From Clostridium bowmanii (lineage in GTDB: Bacteria > Bacillota > Clostridia > Clostridiales > Clostridiaceae): a DNA stretch of 64,000 bases. Every line of letters starts with the position of its first letter. Within the stretch, counting starts at the first letter, position 1. Below, one piece after another: positions 1 to 7,465 of the stretch. The notes below the pieces were generated by a model, which did no database searches, was not told where the DNA came from, and saw only the letters and a program-made list of their open reading frames with translations. Position numbers and translations under genes: made by a program. The DNA lies in contig NZ_JAHLDL010000003.1 in assembly GCF_018861315.1 (NCBI RefSeq), positions 124,001 through 188,000 of the forward strand, read 5' to 3'.

Positions 1-123
1 ATTTTGAGACCCAAATAATTCAGCCAGTAATAACTTACCAATACCAGTTTGGCGAAATTCACGTACTACATACATTCCCCATATGTTAGCTTTATAGTAT
101 CTTTCCTTGTAAAAATAAGTATA
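1..123 (-). pseudogene. GNAT acetyltransferase fragment, N-terminus missing, runs off the window
   Basis: Read on the minus strand, this open stretch translates to the acetyl-CoA binding motif A of a GNAT N-acetyltransferase: an IWGMYV strand followed by REFRQTGIGKLLL, which matches the R-x-x-G-x-G/A loop. Two consecutive in-frame TAA codons lie directly upstream (124-129), so the roughly 80 residues that normally precede motif A are absent. A short product could start at the ATG near 75, but it would lack the N-terminal half of the fold. The C-terminus continues beyond base 1. I read it as a decayed or frameshifted acetyltransferase; a sequencing frameshift is the alternative. Confidence 0.6.
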
Positions 124-199
124 TTATTAATTAAAAAGGAATGATTGTTTCAAAATTAAAACATTAATAATTGATTTGTTGTGGTTTAACTAATATAGT

Positions 200-805
200 C
201 TAATCCAAATGTGAAATATCAGCCTCTAAGATGATTTCAATTTTCTTATCTCCAACTTCGAGTACTGTTAAACATGTATCATACATAAAGGGGTTACACC
301 AAAAATCTTCAATAGAATAATCTTTAATTATTGAATACATTGCCTTTATTACAGCTGTATGAGTTACTATTAAGATGTTTTCACCAGTACAATTATTTAT
401 AATATCATATAAAACCTTTTTTACCCTGTGAATTAATTCATTGAAGCTTTCTCCATCTATAGATTCATACAAGTGAGGCTTTTTCCAAAAATTAAATTGC
501 TGGGTGGGATATAATTCTTGTACTTTTTCATTATCCATGCCTTCCCATATACCAAATCCCATTTCTTTTAAATCTTCAACTTTAATTATTTCCGTATTTT
601 TATTCCCTCTAATGTATTTTGCTGTATCATAAGCTCGACCCAGTGGACTGCTATAAATATAATCAAAGTCTATATCTTGCAAACTCTCACCTAGCTTTTT
701 AGCATTATCAATGCCTGTTTGAGTTAAACTAGAATCTTGCCAACCCTGCATTCTGCCTTCATTATTCCACTGTGTTGCTCCATGTCTTGTTATGTATATC
801 TTCAA
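200..805 (-). CDS. Histidine phosphatase family protein (phosphoglycerate mutase-like)
   Basis: A protein of about 201 residues with the phosphohistidine signature RHGAT at residues 7-11. A second catalytic histidine lies in VTHTAVIKA (about residue 147), and the GE pair of family members is seen in DGESF. The length and motifs fit the small cytosolic branch that includes CobC-like alpha-ribazole phosphatases and broad-specificity phosphatases. The substrate cannot be told from sequence, and no cobalamin genes are nearby. The start is a TTG, because an in-frame TGA lies two codons upstream. It is a stand-alone gene 51 bp downstream of a Nudix gene on the same strand. Confidence 0.85.
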   Translation of the reverse strand: MKIYITRHGATQWNNEGRMQGWQDSSLTQTGIDNAKKLGESLQDIDFDYIYSSPLGRAYDTAKYIRGNKNTEIIKVEDLKEMGFGIWEGMDNEKVQELYPTQQFNFWKKPHLYESIDGESFNELIHRVKKVLYDIINNCTGENILIVTHTAVIKAMYSIIKDYSIEDFWCNPFMYDTCLTVLEVGDKKIEIILEADISHLD

Positions 806-856
806 TTTTCATCCATCCCCTGACTCTTATAAAATAATATTGAATTCTAATAATTA

Positions 857-1381
857 TTATATATTGTTGTTGCTTAAAAGACATTCTGCACGCTTTAAAA
901 ACAGTAAATCTCTTATCTGAATGAATTTGCCCAGATAATTATCTGGTGTATCATTTTCAAGAATAGAAATAGCTTTCTTGAGTGAAACCCATTTTAATTT
1001 AAACCCACTATTTATTTCCTCATCTGTAAATGATGGCTCTTTAATAGCTCCTTTTACTTCAGAATAATAGCAGTAGGATATTTGTAATAATTTATGCTTA
1101 TTTCTATATTCTATTATTGTACCAATTTCACCCATCACATTAATATTAACTCCTGCTTCTTCCATAATCTCGCGATTTAAAGCGGTTTCTATATCCTCGC
1201 CTGCTTCAAAGCCACCGCCTGGGAGCTTGTGATAGTTATTTTTTGATACAAATAATAATGCTATCTCCTGTGAATCATTTAGTACAATTGATCTTGATGC
1301 CTTCCTTAGCTTATATTTAATATCTGTATATTCATAATTATAACCAATATCTTTTTCATATATTTCTTTTATTAAATCCAT
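857..1381 (-). CDS. Nudix hydrolase
   Basis: A 174-residue protein with a complete Nudix box starting around residue 55 (GGGFEAGED, then REIMEEAGV), the metal-binding GX5EX7REUXEEXGU pattern. Nudix enzymes hydrolyse nucleoside diphosphates linked to another moiety; the specificity here is unknown. A GGGGGC Shine-Dalgarno lies upstream of the ATG. It is followed on the same strand by the histidine phosphatase gene, 51 bp away, and the two may be co-transcribed. The N-terminal segment (KLRKASRSIVL) and length fit the MutT/ADP-ribose pyrophosphatase-like group. Confidence 0.9.
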   Translation of the reverse strand: MDLIKEIYEKDIGYNYEYTDIKYKLRKASRSIVLNDSQEIALLFVSKNNYHKLPGGGFEAGEDIETALNREIMEEAGVNINVMGEIGTIIEYRNKHKLLQISYCYYSEVKGAIKEPSFTDEEINSGFKLKWVSLKKAISILENDTPDNYLGKFIQIRDLLFLKRAECLLSNNNI

Positions 1382-1610
1382 TATATTTTGCCCCCTATTC
1401 CAATTTGTTTTATTTATATACTCAACAAATGTTTTATCAATTAGTAATTTTCATGCTTTATATTCCTTATTCTAGCACACTTTGTGTTACAAATATATGT
1501 CTAAAGGATTTTCTTACGTTGAGTCTTTAGTTTCAACCCTTGTAGGGGCATTGTGCTTCTATGCTTCGAGGCTATTTCTATTAATTCTACTAATAATTAT
1601 TCCTTACATA

Positions 1611-1648
1611 TAACAAATACTCGGTTAAAAATAACCAAGTATTTGTTA
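1611..1648. terminator. Inverted repeat directly after the P-loop gene
   Basis: Near-perfect arms TAACAAATACT and AGTATTTGTTA enclose GGTTAAAAATAACC, directly after the stop of the gene ending at 1649. It is a strong hairpin, but neither strand has a long T-run after it, so intrinsic termination is likely rather than certain. The rest of the 1382-1648 spacer shows no gene. Confidence 0.45.
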
Positions 1649-2173
1649 CTAGAACTTATTAGAAATTTCTGTAATAAACTTCCTTGCTTCTCTTCTATTT
1701 TTAAACATTATTATTTGTTTGCCCTTATTTTTTTGTAGTCTATTAATGTTTACCTGTCCTGATTTTTTAGGGAAGTTCCAAATATATTTCATAAATTCAA
1801 AATCGAATTTTTCAGGACAACCTTCTGGCATATCTGGTCTTACTTTGCCTATATTTGTTATAACCCTTTTGAAATAACTCTGCAAACATACTGCTCTACT
1901 TAATTTAAAACAAATCACTGTATCCGCTTTTTCAAGACGAATATCCATAGTACCACCATAATTACCATCTACTATCCACTCAGATCCTGATAAAAAACCC
2001 TTTTGTTTTTTTATCCACTCTGCCCTTGGGGTTTCAATCCAGCCATTTTTCCAAAATTCTTTATCCAGATGAATTAGCGGGAGGCCCGTTATCTCTGTTA
2101 GTTTTCTTGAAAATGTACTCTTACCACTACCTGGTGATCCTACTACCATTATTCTTTTACCTATATTAATCAT
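1649..2173 (-). CDS. P-loop NTPase of the adenylate-kinase-like / FlaR 'topology modulation' group
   Basis: The 174-residue protein begins with a Walker A loop, GSPGSGKST (residues 12-20), followed by HLDKEFW and the sequence PRAEW. This is the arrangement of small kinase-like proteins often named 'DNA topology modulation protein FlaR'. That name is historical; the biochemical role is not established. The DG(N)YGGT segment around residue 70 matches the family. The gene stands 155 bp downstream of a GNAT gene on the same strand. A kinase of a small metabolite or nucleotide is the most reasonable reading. Confidence 0.75.
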   Translation of the reverse strand: MINIGKRIMVVGSPGSGKSTFSRKLTEITGLPLIHLDKEFWKNGWIETPRAEWIKKQKGFLSGSEWIVDGNYGGTMDIRLEKADTVICFKLSRAVCLQSYFKRVITNIGKVRPDMPEGCPEKFDFEFMKYIWNFPKKSGQVNINRLQKNKGKQIIMFKNRREARKFITEISNKF

Positions 2174-2328
2174 TATGCCCCCTCATTCTCATTATAGGAA
2201 ACTAACTCATTCTCCTCTACAAGAATTCTACAATAAGCTTCAACATCATTTCCATCAGTGTCCTTAAATTCTATTACCAAATTATCCTTATTTTTGTTTC
2301 TGGAAAGAATTCATCATCCTCCCAAACC

Positions 2329-2889
2329 CTAAATATATAAATCCATAAGTATCTCGTCATCAAAATTACCATTTACATTGAAGTTATTTTTATGAACTCC
2401 GACTTTTTCAAATCCAAATTTCTCATACATGCTAATTGCATTAATATTACTTGTTTTAACACCTAGATTTATGTTTTTTATTGTACCACTTTCCTTTGCA
2501 AACCTTATAAGTTCGTCCATTACAGTACATCCAATGCCATTTCTCCAATAATCATTTTTAACAGAAATAGAAATTTCACTGTTATGGGCTATTCTTTTCC
2601 TACTAGAGCTACTAATCTGTGCGATACTAACAATCTTATTGTCTATAATTCCTAACACCATAAGTGTATTAGCACTATTACTTATATCTTTTATATGTTC
2701 AATTTCTTGCTGAACAGTAAGGTGAAATTCATCTTTCCCAAATAATAAGTTGTCACTTTCTCCACCAACAATATTAAGATATTGAATCATTTCTTCAGCA
2801 TCCTCTATTATAGGTTTTCTTAATATTAACTTCTGACCTTTTTTTAATTGTATCTCTTTTAAAATGTGACTCCGTAAATTTGTACTCAT
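2329..2889 (-). CDS. GNAT family N-acetyltransferase
   Basis: About 186 residues with the GNAT core: an N-terminal LILRKPIIEDAEEMI strand-helix typical of RimJ/RimL-like enzymes, motif A as DYWRNGIGCTVMDEL (R-N-G-I-G loop) and motif B as NINAISMYEKFGFEKVG. It should transfer an acetyl group from acetyl-CoA to an amine; the acceptor is unknown. The longest ORF starts five codons earlier, but that ATG lies inside the AGGGGG Shine-Dalgarno, so I place the start at 2889 (protein begins MSTNLRS). It lies between a 2H phosphoesterase and the P-loop gene, all on the minus strand. Confidence 0.9.
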   Translation of the reverse strand: MSTNLRSHILKEIQLKKGQKLILRKPIIEDAEEMIQYLNIVGGESDNLLFGKDEFHLTVQQEIEHIKDISNSANTLMVLGIIDNKIVSIAQISSSSRKRIAHNSEISISVKNDYWRNGIGCTVMDELIRFAKESGTIKNINLGVKTSNINAISMYEKFGFEKVGVHKNNFNVNGNFDDEILMDLYI

Positions 2890-2916
2890 ATATATCCCCC
2901 TCATCTCATTATTTTT

Positions 2917-3441
2917 TTATTTCAAAGCAATATTTAGCTCTATTATTGAATCTTCATTTTCATCAATAATTTCTACAGTTACTTCATTAACAGTACATTT
3001 AAATGAATCATTAATATTTCTGGTTTCATTAATTGCCACTGCAAAGTCTTTATCATTATCAAAGTTTCCAAGGGTCATATGAGGAAGGAACACTTTACTT
3101 TTTAGCCATTTTGGGTAATAACTTTGTAAAATGCCTGTATACAATTTTTTATGCAATTCAACAATTTCGTTACCACCCTTTTGTATATTTAAAAACAGAT
3201 ATCTTCCAAAGGCATTAGTAGGTGTAACTCCACTAAGAATAACTTCAAAGGAAGTAATTTTAGATAAAACAGTTGAAAGATGTTCTTTTAATTCTTTAGT
3301 TTCTATCTCACTATCAAAGGGAAAAACAAGAGTTATGTGTGGTTTTACATGGCCGGCAAGAGGGTCGTATTTCTGTCGTAGTTTATCTACTATTCGTACA
3401 TTGTCCAATTTAGGAAAAATCATAATACACCTTTTTAACAA
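2917..3441 (-). CDS. 2'-5' RNA ligase family protein (2H phosphoesterase superfamily)
   Basis: The protein carries both H-x-T/S motifs that define the 2H phosphoesterases: HITLVFPF near residue 36 and HMTLGNF near residue 122. Members act on 2'-5' or cyclic phosphodiesters of RNA or nucleotides; the natural substrate here cannot be inferred. At 174 residues it is the usual size of the bacterial single-domain forms. Two starts are possible: a TTG at 3441 preceded by AAAGGTGG, or an ATG six codons later preceded by AAAAAGGTG. It lies 13 bp before the GNAT gene and is probably co-transcribed with it. Confidence 0.85.
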   Translation of the reverse strand: MLKRCIMIFPKLDNVRIVDKLRQKYDPLAGHVKPHITLVFPFDSEIETKELKEHLSTVLSKITSFEVILSGVTPTNAFGRYLFLNIQKGGNEIVELHKKLYTGILQSYYPKWLKSKVFLPHMTLGNFDNDKDFAVAINETRNINDSFKCTVNEVTVEIIDENEDSIIELNIALK

Positions 3442-3689
3442 TATTAGCCCACCTTTCTAAATAAAATCCTTATATATGGAGATTACACTCAATATTCATT
3501 CCTATTATATGTAACATTGTACCATATTCTACATCTGCACCACATCTTATCTTTTATAATGCTTCTCTTATTATTTGTAACCTAGCTCAATAGGATGTAC
3601 TATCTTTTTAATATGATATATAATAAAAAGTAGCATCATAATAAATACTATAAAAGGATATTTTAACAATTATATAAAGGAGAATTTAA

Positions 3690-4910
3690 ATGGGTTATGA
3701 TCATAATGATAATACAGTTAGTTTTTTAAGAGAAATATATATTGAGATTGATGATAATGAGTTAATAACATTTATCAGCGGAAATTGTTCCAATTTACTA
3801 GGCTATACTATGCCAGATTTGTTAGATAAAAGTATCCGAGATATTCTATCCACACTTCCCAATAAATCTATATCTGTAGCAAACCTAAAATCCTCAGTGA
3901 TAACAAAGGATAATAAAATTATCCCCGTTGATCTTGCGGGTTCTCCAAGAGTAGATGACAAGAAAAATATAGTTGGATATAGACTATCCTTGATTGATAT
4001 TTCTTGGTATCATAAATCTGATAGTCATGAAAAAATGACGAGTCAAATGTTTGAACGATCAAGAGATCTTATATATAGAGTAGAATTAATTCCTGCATTT
4101 AAATTTACATATCTAAGCCAATCTGTAAAAAGGATCTTAGGATATAGTGCTGAGGAAAACTTAATTGATTCAACACTTATATTTAATATTGTTCATCCTG
4201 ATGACTCTAATATTCTTATAAGAAAAATGAATAATGACCTTGATTTTTCTAAACCTATTCCTTGCAGATTTCAGCATAAAGATGGACATTATGTTTGGCT
4301 AGATGATTATTGCACTCCTATATATGATGAAAATGGTGTACTCGTTGCACAAGAAGGTTTTAATCGAGACGTTACAGATAAAAAGCTGCTAGAAAAAAAG
4401 CTGGAACGATTAAGTTATTACGATAGTTTAACTGGAGCATATAATAGACATTATCTTGAAAAGGAAATACATATCTTAGATACTGAGAAAGACCTTCCCA
4501 TAGGCATTCTATTTTGTGACTTGGACAATTTAAAAGTAACTAATGATAATATTGGGCATGAGTTTGGAGATAAATTAATAGTAAACGCTTTTAATATATT
4601 AAAAAGCAGCTTTACTGATAACTCAGTTATCTGTAGGTCAGGTGGAGACGAGTTTGTAGTAATCATTAAAGATACATCTCTTATCAAAGTAAAGCTATTA
4701 TTCTTATTTATATGTGAATCGATAAAGCAACAAAACAAACGTAATCCTAAGCATAAAGTAGAAGTTTCTATAGGATATTCTTTTTCAGAAACCTCCCTAG
4801 GAGTAACCAGGCAACTTATTAATACTGCTGATAAGAACATGTATAAAGATAAACAAAGAAAAAAGTCAGGTACTTCCAATCATTTTCAGATTAAAATGCC
4901 TAACTCTTAA
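3690..4910 (+). CDS. PAS-PAS-GGDEF diguanylate cyclase
   Basis: A 406-residue cytosolic signalling protein. Residues about 10-110 and 120-235 are two PAS-type sensor modules; the second ends in the PAC-like DGHYVWLDDY and EGFNRDVTD segments. Residues about 240-400 form a GGDEF domain with an intact RSGGDEFVV active loop, so it should make cyclic di-GMP from two GTP. There is no EAL domain and no membrane segment, so the cue is probably intracellular. The position of the RxxD inhibitory site upstream of GGDEF reads SFTD, so product inhibition through that site looks absent. A clear AAAGGAG precedes the ATG. It is one of few plus-strand genes here. Confidence 0.93.
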   Translation: MGYDHNDNTVSFLREIYIEIDDNELITFISGNCSNLLGYTMPDLLDKSIRDILSTLPNKSISVANLKSSVITKDNKIIPVDLAGSPRVDDKKNIVGYRLSLIDISWYHKSDSHEKMTSQMFERSRDLIYRVELIPAFKFTYLSQSVKRILGYSAEENLIDSTLIFNIVHPDDSNILIRKMNNDLDFSKPIPCRFQHKDGHYVWLDDYCTPIYDENGVLVAQEGFNRDVTDKKLLEKKLERLSYYDSLTGAYNRHYLEKEIHILDTEKDLPIGILFCDLDNLKVTNDNIGHEFGDKLIVNAFNILKSSFTDNSVICRSGGDEFVVIIKDTSLIKVKLLFLFICESIKQQNKRNPKHKVEVSIGYSFSETSLGVTRQLINTADKNMYKDKQRKKSGTSNHFQIKMPNS

Positions 4911-4933
4911 AATTACATTTTAAACTTGCCCCT

Positions 4934-4949
4934 TGCCACTTGAGTGGCA
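4934..4949 (+). terminator. Short hairpin terminator after the diguanylate cyclase gene
   Basis: TGCCACT and AGTGGCA form a compact stem with a two-base loop, followed by a T/C-rich run with several Ts. It lies 24 bp after the stop codon at 4910. The remaining spacer to 5142 shows only AT-rich promoter-like sequence. Confidence 0.65.
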
Positions 4950-5142
4950 TCTTCTTTTCTTATTCTTTTCCATATATCTTTCATATTAAAAATCTGCTTA
5001 TTTACATTTAATTCATATAATGATACTGTTGTAGCACAATCTAATAAAAATTGATATTACTTATTTTTGTAGTTTCTAAATAATTGTTAAGTGACTAATG
5101 TAAGCATCTAGCCTATACCTTTTAATAAGCGGGAGGAACACA

Positions 5143-6003
5143 ATGTTTAAACATATAAACAAAACCATCATTAAAAATATTTTTTCAATACTAGTGGGAA
5201 GTTTGATATCTTCATTAGCAATTAATTTATTTATATCCAAAGCAAAACTTTTAAGTGGTGGTGCTTCTGGCATATCATTAATTATTCAATATTTGTTTAA
5301 GTTTCCTGCTGGATATTCCATACTTCTAATAAATATCCCCTTATTAATTTTAAGCTATAAATGTCTTAACAAACGATTTACTATTTATACATTCATAGGT
5401 ACAATCTCCTTTTCACTATTCTTAATTTTAACAGCTCCATTAAAAGGACTTATTAACACAGATGATATATTGCTATTATGCTTATACGGTGGTGTATTAA
5501 ATGGAATTGGAATTGGAATAGTATTCAGCAATCATGGTTCTGCAGGAGGACTCAATATCATTTCTGCTCTAATAAAAGTGAGGCATGATAACTTTAATAT
5601 AGGACAAATATCATTTTATATTAATATAGTAATTGTTTGTATTGCTACTTTCTTTTTTGGAATAACCAGTGCTTTATATACTATAGCTGCTATGTTCATA
5701 ACGGCTGAAGTTACTGATAGAATAATAAACGGATTAAACAAACAAAAATTAGTTCTTATTATTACTAAAAAAGAAAAAGAAATTTGTAGTGGAATCTTAT
5801 ATAAAATGCATAGAGGTGTCACCTTTTTATATGGAGAAGGTGCATATACTGGAAAACATGAAAAAATATTATTTTGTACAGTATCACTCCATCAGATTCC
5901 AGATTTAAAATTAATTGTTAAAGAAATAGACAATACTGCTTTTATGATATTCCTTGATGCTTCTGAAGTTAAAGGAAAGGGTTTTGTAAATGATTTAATA
6001 TAA
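5143..6003 (+). CDS. YitT family membrane protein
   Basis: A 286-residue protein with five or so hydrophobic helices in the first 200 residues (LVGSLISSLAINLF, the LLINIPLLIL region, GIGIGIVFSNHGSAGG and following), then a soluble C-terminal domain of about 80 residues resembling DUF2179. Both parts and the GGASGIS and GSAGGLN motifs are diagnostic of the YitT/DUF161 family of unknown function. Firmicutes carry many copies. The start is supported by a GGGAGG box upstream of the ATG. The gene stands alone and ends before a very strong terminator. Confidence 0.88.
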   Translation: MFKHINKTIIKNIFSILVGSLISSLAINLFISKAKLLSGGASGISLIIQYLFKFPAGYSILLINIPLLILSYKCLNKRFTIYTFIGTISFSLFLILTAPLKGLINTDDILLLCLYGGVLNGIGIGIVFSNHGSAGGLNIISALIKVRHDNFNIGQISFYINIVIVCIATFFFGITSALYTIAAMFITAEVTDRIINGLNKQKLVLIITKKEKEICSGILYKMHRGVTFLYGEGAYTGKHEKILFCTVSLHQIPDLKLIVKEIDNTAFMIFLDASEVKGKGFVNDLI

Positions 6004-6015
6004 TGTTAAGTTATA

Positions 6016-6075
6016 AAAAAAGCCAGGTAATCACAATCATTTTTGATTAAAATGATTGTGATTACCTGGCTTTTT
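6016..6075 (+). terminator. Strong Rho-independent terminator of the YitT gene
   Basis: A perfect stem of more than 20 bp (AAAGCCAGGTAATCACAATC pairing with its complement) with a short TGATT loop and a terminal run of Ts. The A-run on the other side lets it also work for minus-strand transcripts such as that of the S66 stump. Confidence 0.92.
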
Positions 6076-6142
6076 AAATTGTTTCTATTATTTTTCAAAC
6101 CCACCTTAGAACACTTATCGCACAATATTTTCAACTAAAATA

Positions 6143-6399
6143 TTATTTGAACCAATACTTTATAATTGTTATTTTCTTCCTTGTAGCATCAAGTTCAATC
6201 TCACATCCTATTGGTAGAGTCATCATTGGATGTGTATGGCAACAATCAAACTCTGCAATGAATGGCAACTTCCTATCTCCAAATACTTCTAATAATATTT
6301 CATATAATTTTCTACCTGTCTTTAAATCATCAAATAATTCATGTTTACCAAAAATTATCGCTGAAATTCTATCTAAAACATCATTTACTGTAAACAAAC
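6143..6399 (-). pseudogene. C-terminal stump of an S66 family (LD-carboxypeptidase / MccF-like) peptidase
   Basis: The last about 84 residues of an S66 serine peptidase are recognisable: DRISAIIFGKHELFDD, then EFDCCHTHPMMTLPIG near the end. In this family the catalytic triad is Ser-Glu-His, and the retained CCHTHPM segment carries the histidine. The nucleophile serine and the glutamate, in the missing N-terminal two-thirds, are absent. Reading upstream, the frame runs into a TAA at the point where insertion-element-like sequence begins (6400). The gene was therefore cut by that element, and no other part is present in the window. The stump should be inactive. Confidence 0.8.
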
Positions 6400-6410
6400 A
6401 TTAAAGTCTG

Positions 6411-6477
6411 TCCCGATCCCCCCACCACACCAACCCCCTCTCACCCCTTCACCCACCACCCCTCCCACCCATTCCAA
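6411..6477 (-). other. G-run-rich strand with G-quadruplex potential
   Basis: On the minus strand this stretch has five or more runs of three to six Gs with short spacers (GGGTGGGAGGGG, then GGG, GGGG, GGGGG and GGGGGG). The plus strand is almost free of G. It is strikingly unlike the AT-rich surroundings and lies just inside the left end of the element remnant. Confidence 0.6.
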
Positions 6478-6960
6478 CCTTCAATCCAGTTTCTCACACA
6501 AATATTAAAGTCTGTCCCAAAATCACGCCTTTTCTCCACTTAATTCTCCTAAAATACTCCTAAAACACACTCAAATACGAATATTAAAGTCTGTCCTTTT
6601 TCTTGCATTTTTTCTATCCTTCCTTCATATTTTCATCCCAATAATTAAGTCAGCAATACCCTTTTCCCTTCTTAAATCTATCATCCTATCCACCCTTAGC
6701 TCCCACAAAAGGTCTAACGACCATTCTATCAATCACTCTCATATCAAGCTTATCATGAGTTTTCTCATATTTTAAATCAATTATTTTCTCAATCCTTATT
6801 CAATCTTTTCCGTCAATCCTTCAATCCTCTGGTCAATCTTTTTATCATTTTTGGGGTCCTTTAAAAGGAGGAACGGGTAAGAAGAGAAGAGCGATAAACT
6901 GCCCCAACACCTTATGTTTTGGGTGATGTAAAGATTTATGTCTGGACAAAATAAAAGAAA

Positions 6961-7007
6961 AATTGTCCACAGTAGCACTCAACTTTATGAGTCTGATGTG
7001 GACAATT
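6961..7007. repeat. Inverted repeat inside the element remnant
   Basis: Perfect 11 bp arms AATTGTCCACA and TGTGGACAATT are separated by 25 bp. It has no T-run and no gene beside it, so it is more likely part of the mobile remnant than a terminator. Confidence 0.6.
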
Positions 7008-7174
7008 CTGTTGATAATTCTATTTAAATTTCAAGATTTTAATACAAATATACCTTACACTTTAATCTATCAATCCATTCATGGCGTAGCCTTCGGCTCA
7101 TTCTCTCACGCTTTTTTCTTGAATATATTCGGGTAGATTATCGGGTGGGTTGGTCGGGAAGGAATCTGCGATTA

Positions 7175-7190
7175 GGGGGCGGGGGGGGGG
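7175..7190 (+). repeat. G5-C-G10 homopolymer tract
   Basis: A run of five Gs, one C and ten Gs lies near the right end of the element remnant. Such tracts are rare in an AT-rich genome and slip easily in replication and sequencing. Confidence 0.8.
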
Positions 7191-7361
7191 AATAAAAAAA
7201 TGAAGGAAGGCAGGTTGGTGTTCCTGCGTTTCCTTCATATATTGAGACAGACTTTATTATTTTGAGACAGACTTTAATATTCGGGGACAATGTTTATTGT
7301 TTGTGTACATCTATTGTTGCGGTTATGTAAGATCCCCCCCTGCTATATGCATTAATAGCGC

Positions 7362-7408
7362 AGAAAAACTGCACACTCTCACCTTAAATGAGGATGTGCA
7401 GTTTTTCT
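7362..7408 (-). terminator. Terminator of glmS
   Basis: Arms AGAAAAACTGCACA and TGTGCAGTTTTTCT form a perfect 14 bp stem 58 bp beyond the glmS stop. On the minus strand the stem ends in a run of five Ts. Confidence 0.85.
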
Positions 7409-7465
7409 TAAATTGTTTGTTTTATTTGTTTTAAAGCTACAACAATTATTTAATAAGGGTAGCAC

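Larger units (their letters stand above)
6400..7281. mobile_element. Non-coding insertion-element remnant with stacked terminal repeats
   Basis: Three direct copies of ATTAAAGTCTGTCC lie at the left (6400-6413, 6501-6518 extended as AATATTAAAGTCTGTCCC, 6580-6596). Two inverted copies, GAGACAGACTTTA, lie at the right (7244-7260 and 7264-7281). The block between has no credible gene. Sequence just inside the left end is C-rich on the plus strand and sequence just inside the right end is G-rich on it, giving a symmetric layout. It interrupts the S66 peptidase gene. I infer a transposase-less derivative, perhaps several nested ones, of an insertion sequence with these ends. The family is not provable here; IS1182-like ends are a guess. 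Confidence 0.6.

Noticed and set aside
2173-2310. Open frame of about 45 codons between the GNAT and P-loop genes, reading NLVIEFKDTDGNDVEAY and more, its TAA overlapping the next ATG
   Set aside because: No ATG, GTG or well-placed TTG with a ribosome site, two in-frame stops directly upstream and no family I recognise. Could be a decayed small gene, but support is too weak.
4451-4879. 142-codon minus-strand ORF
   Set aside because: Opposite the GGDEF domain of the diguanylate cyclase; no ribosome site and no family.
6796-6978. 60-codon minus-strand ORF inside the insertion remnant
   Set aside because: Low-complexity product, no ribosome site, lies in a non-coding mobile remnant.
7083-7115. 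GGCGTAGCCTTCGGCTC stretch with a small stem as a possible tRNA or ncRNA gene
   Set aside because: No cloverleaf or T-loop sequence; part of the mobile remnant.
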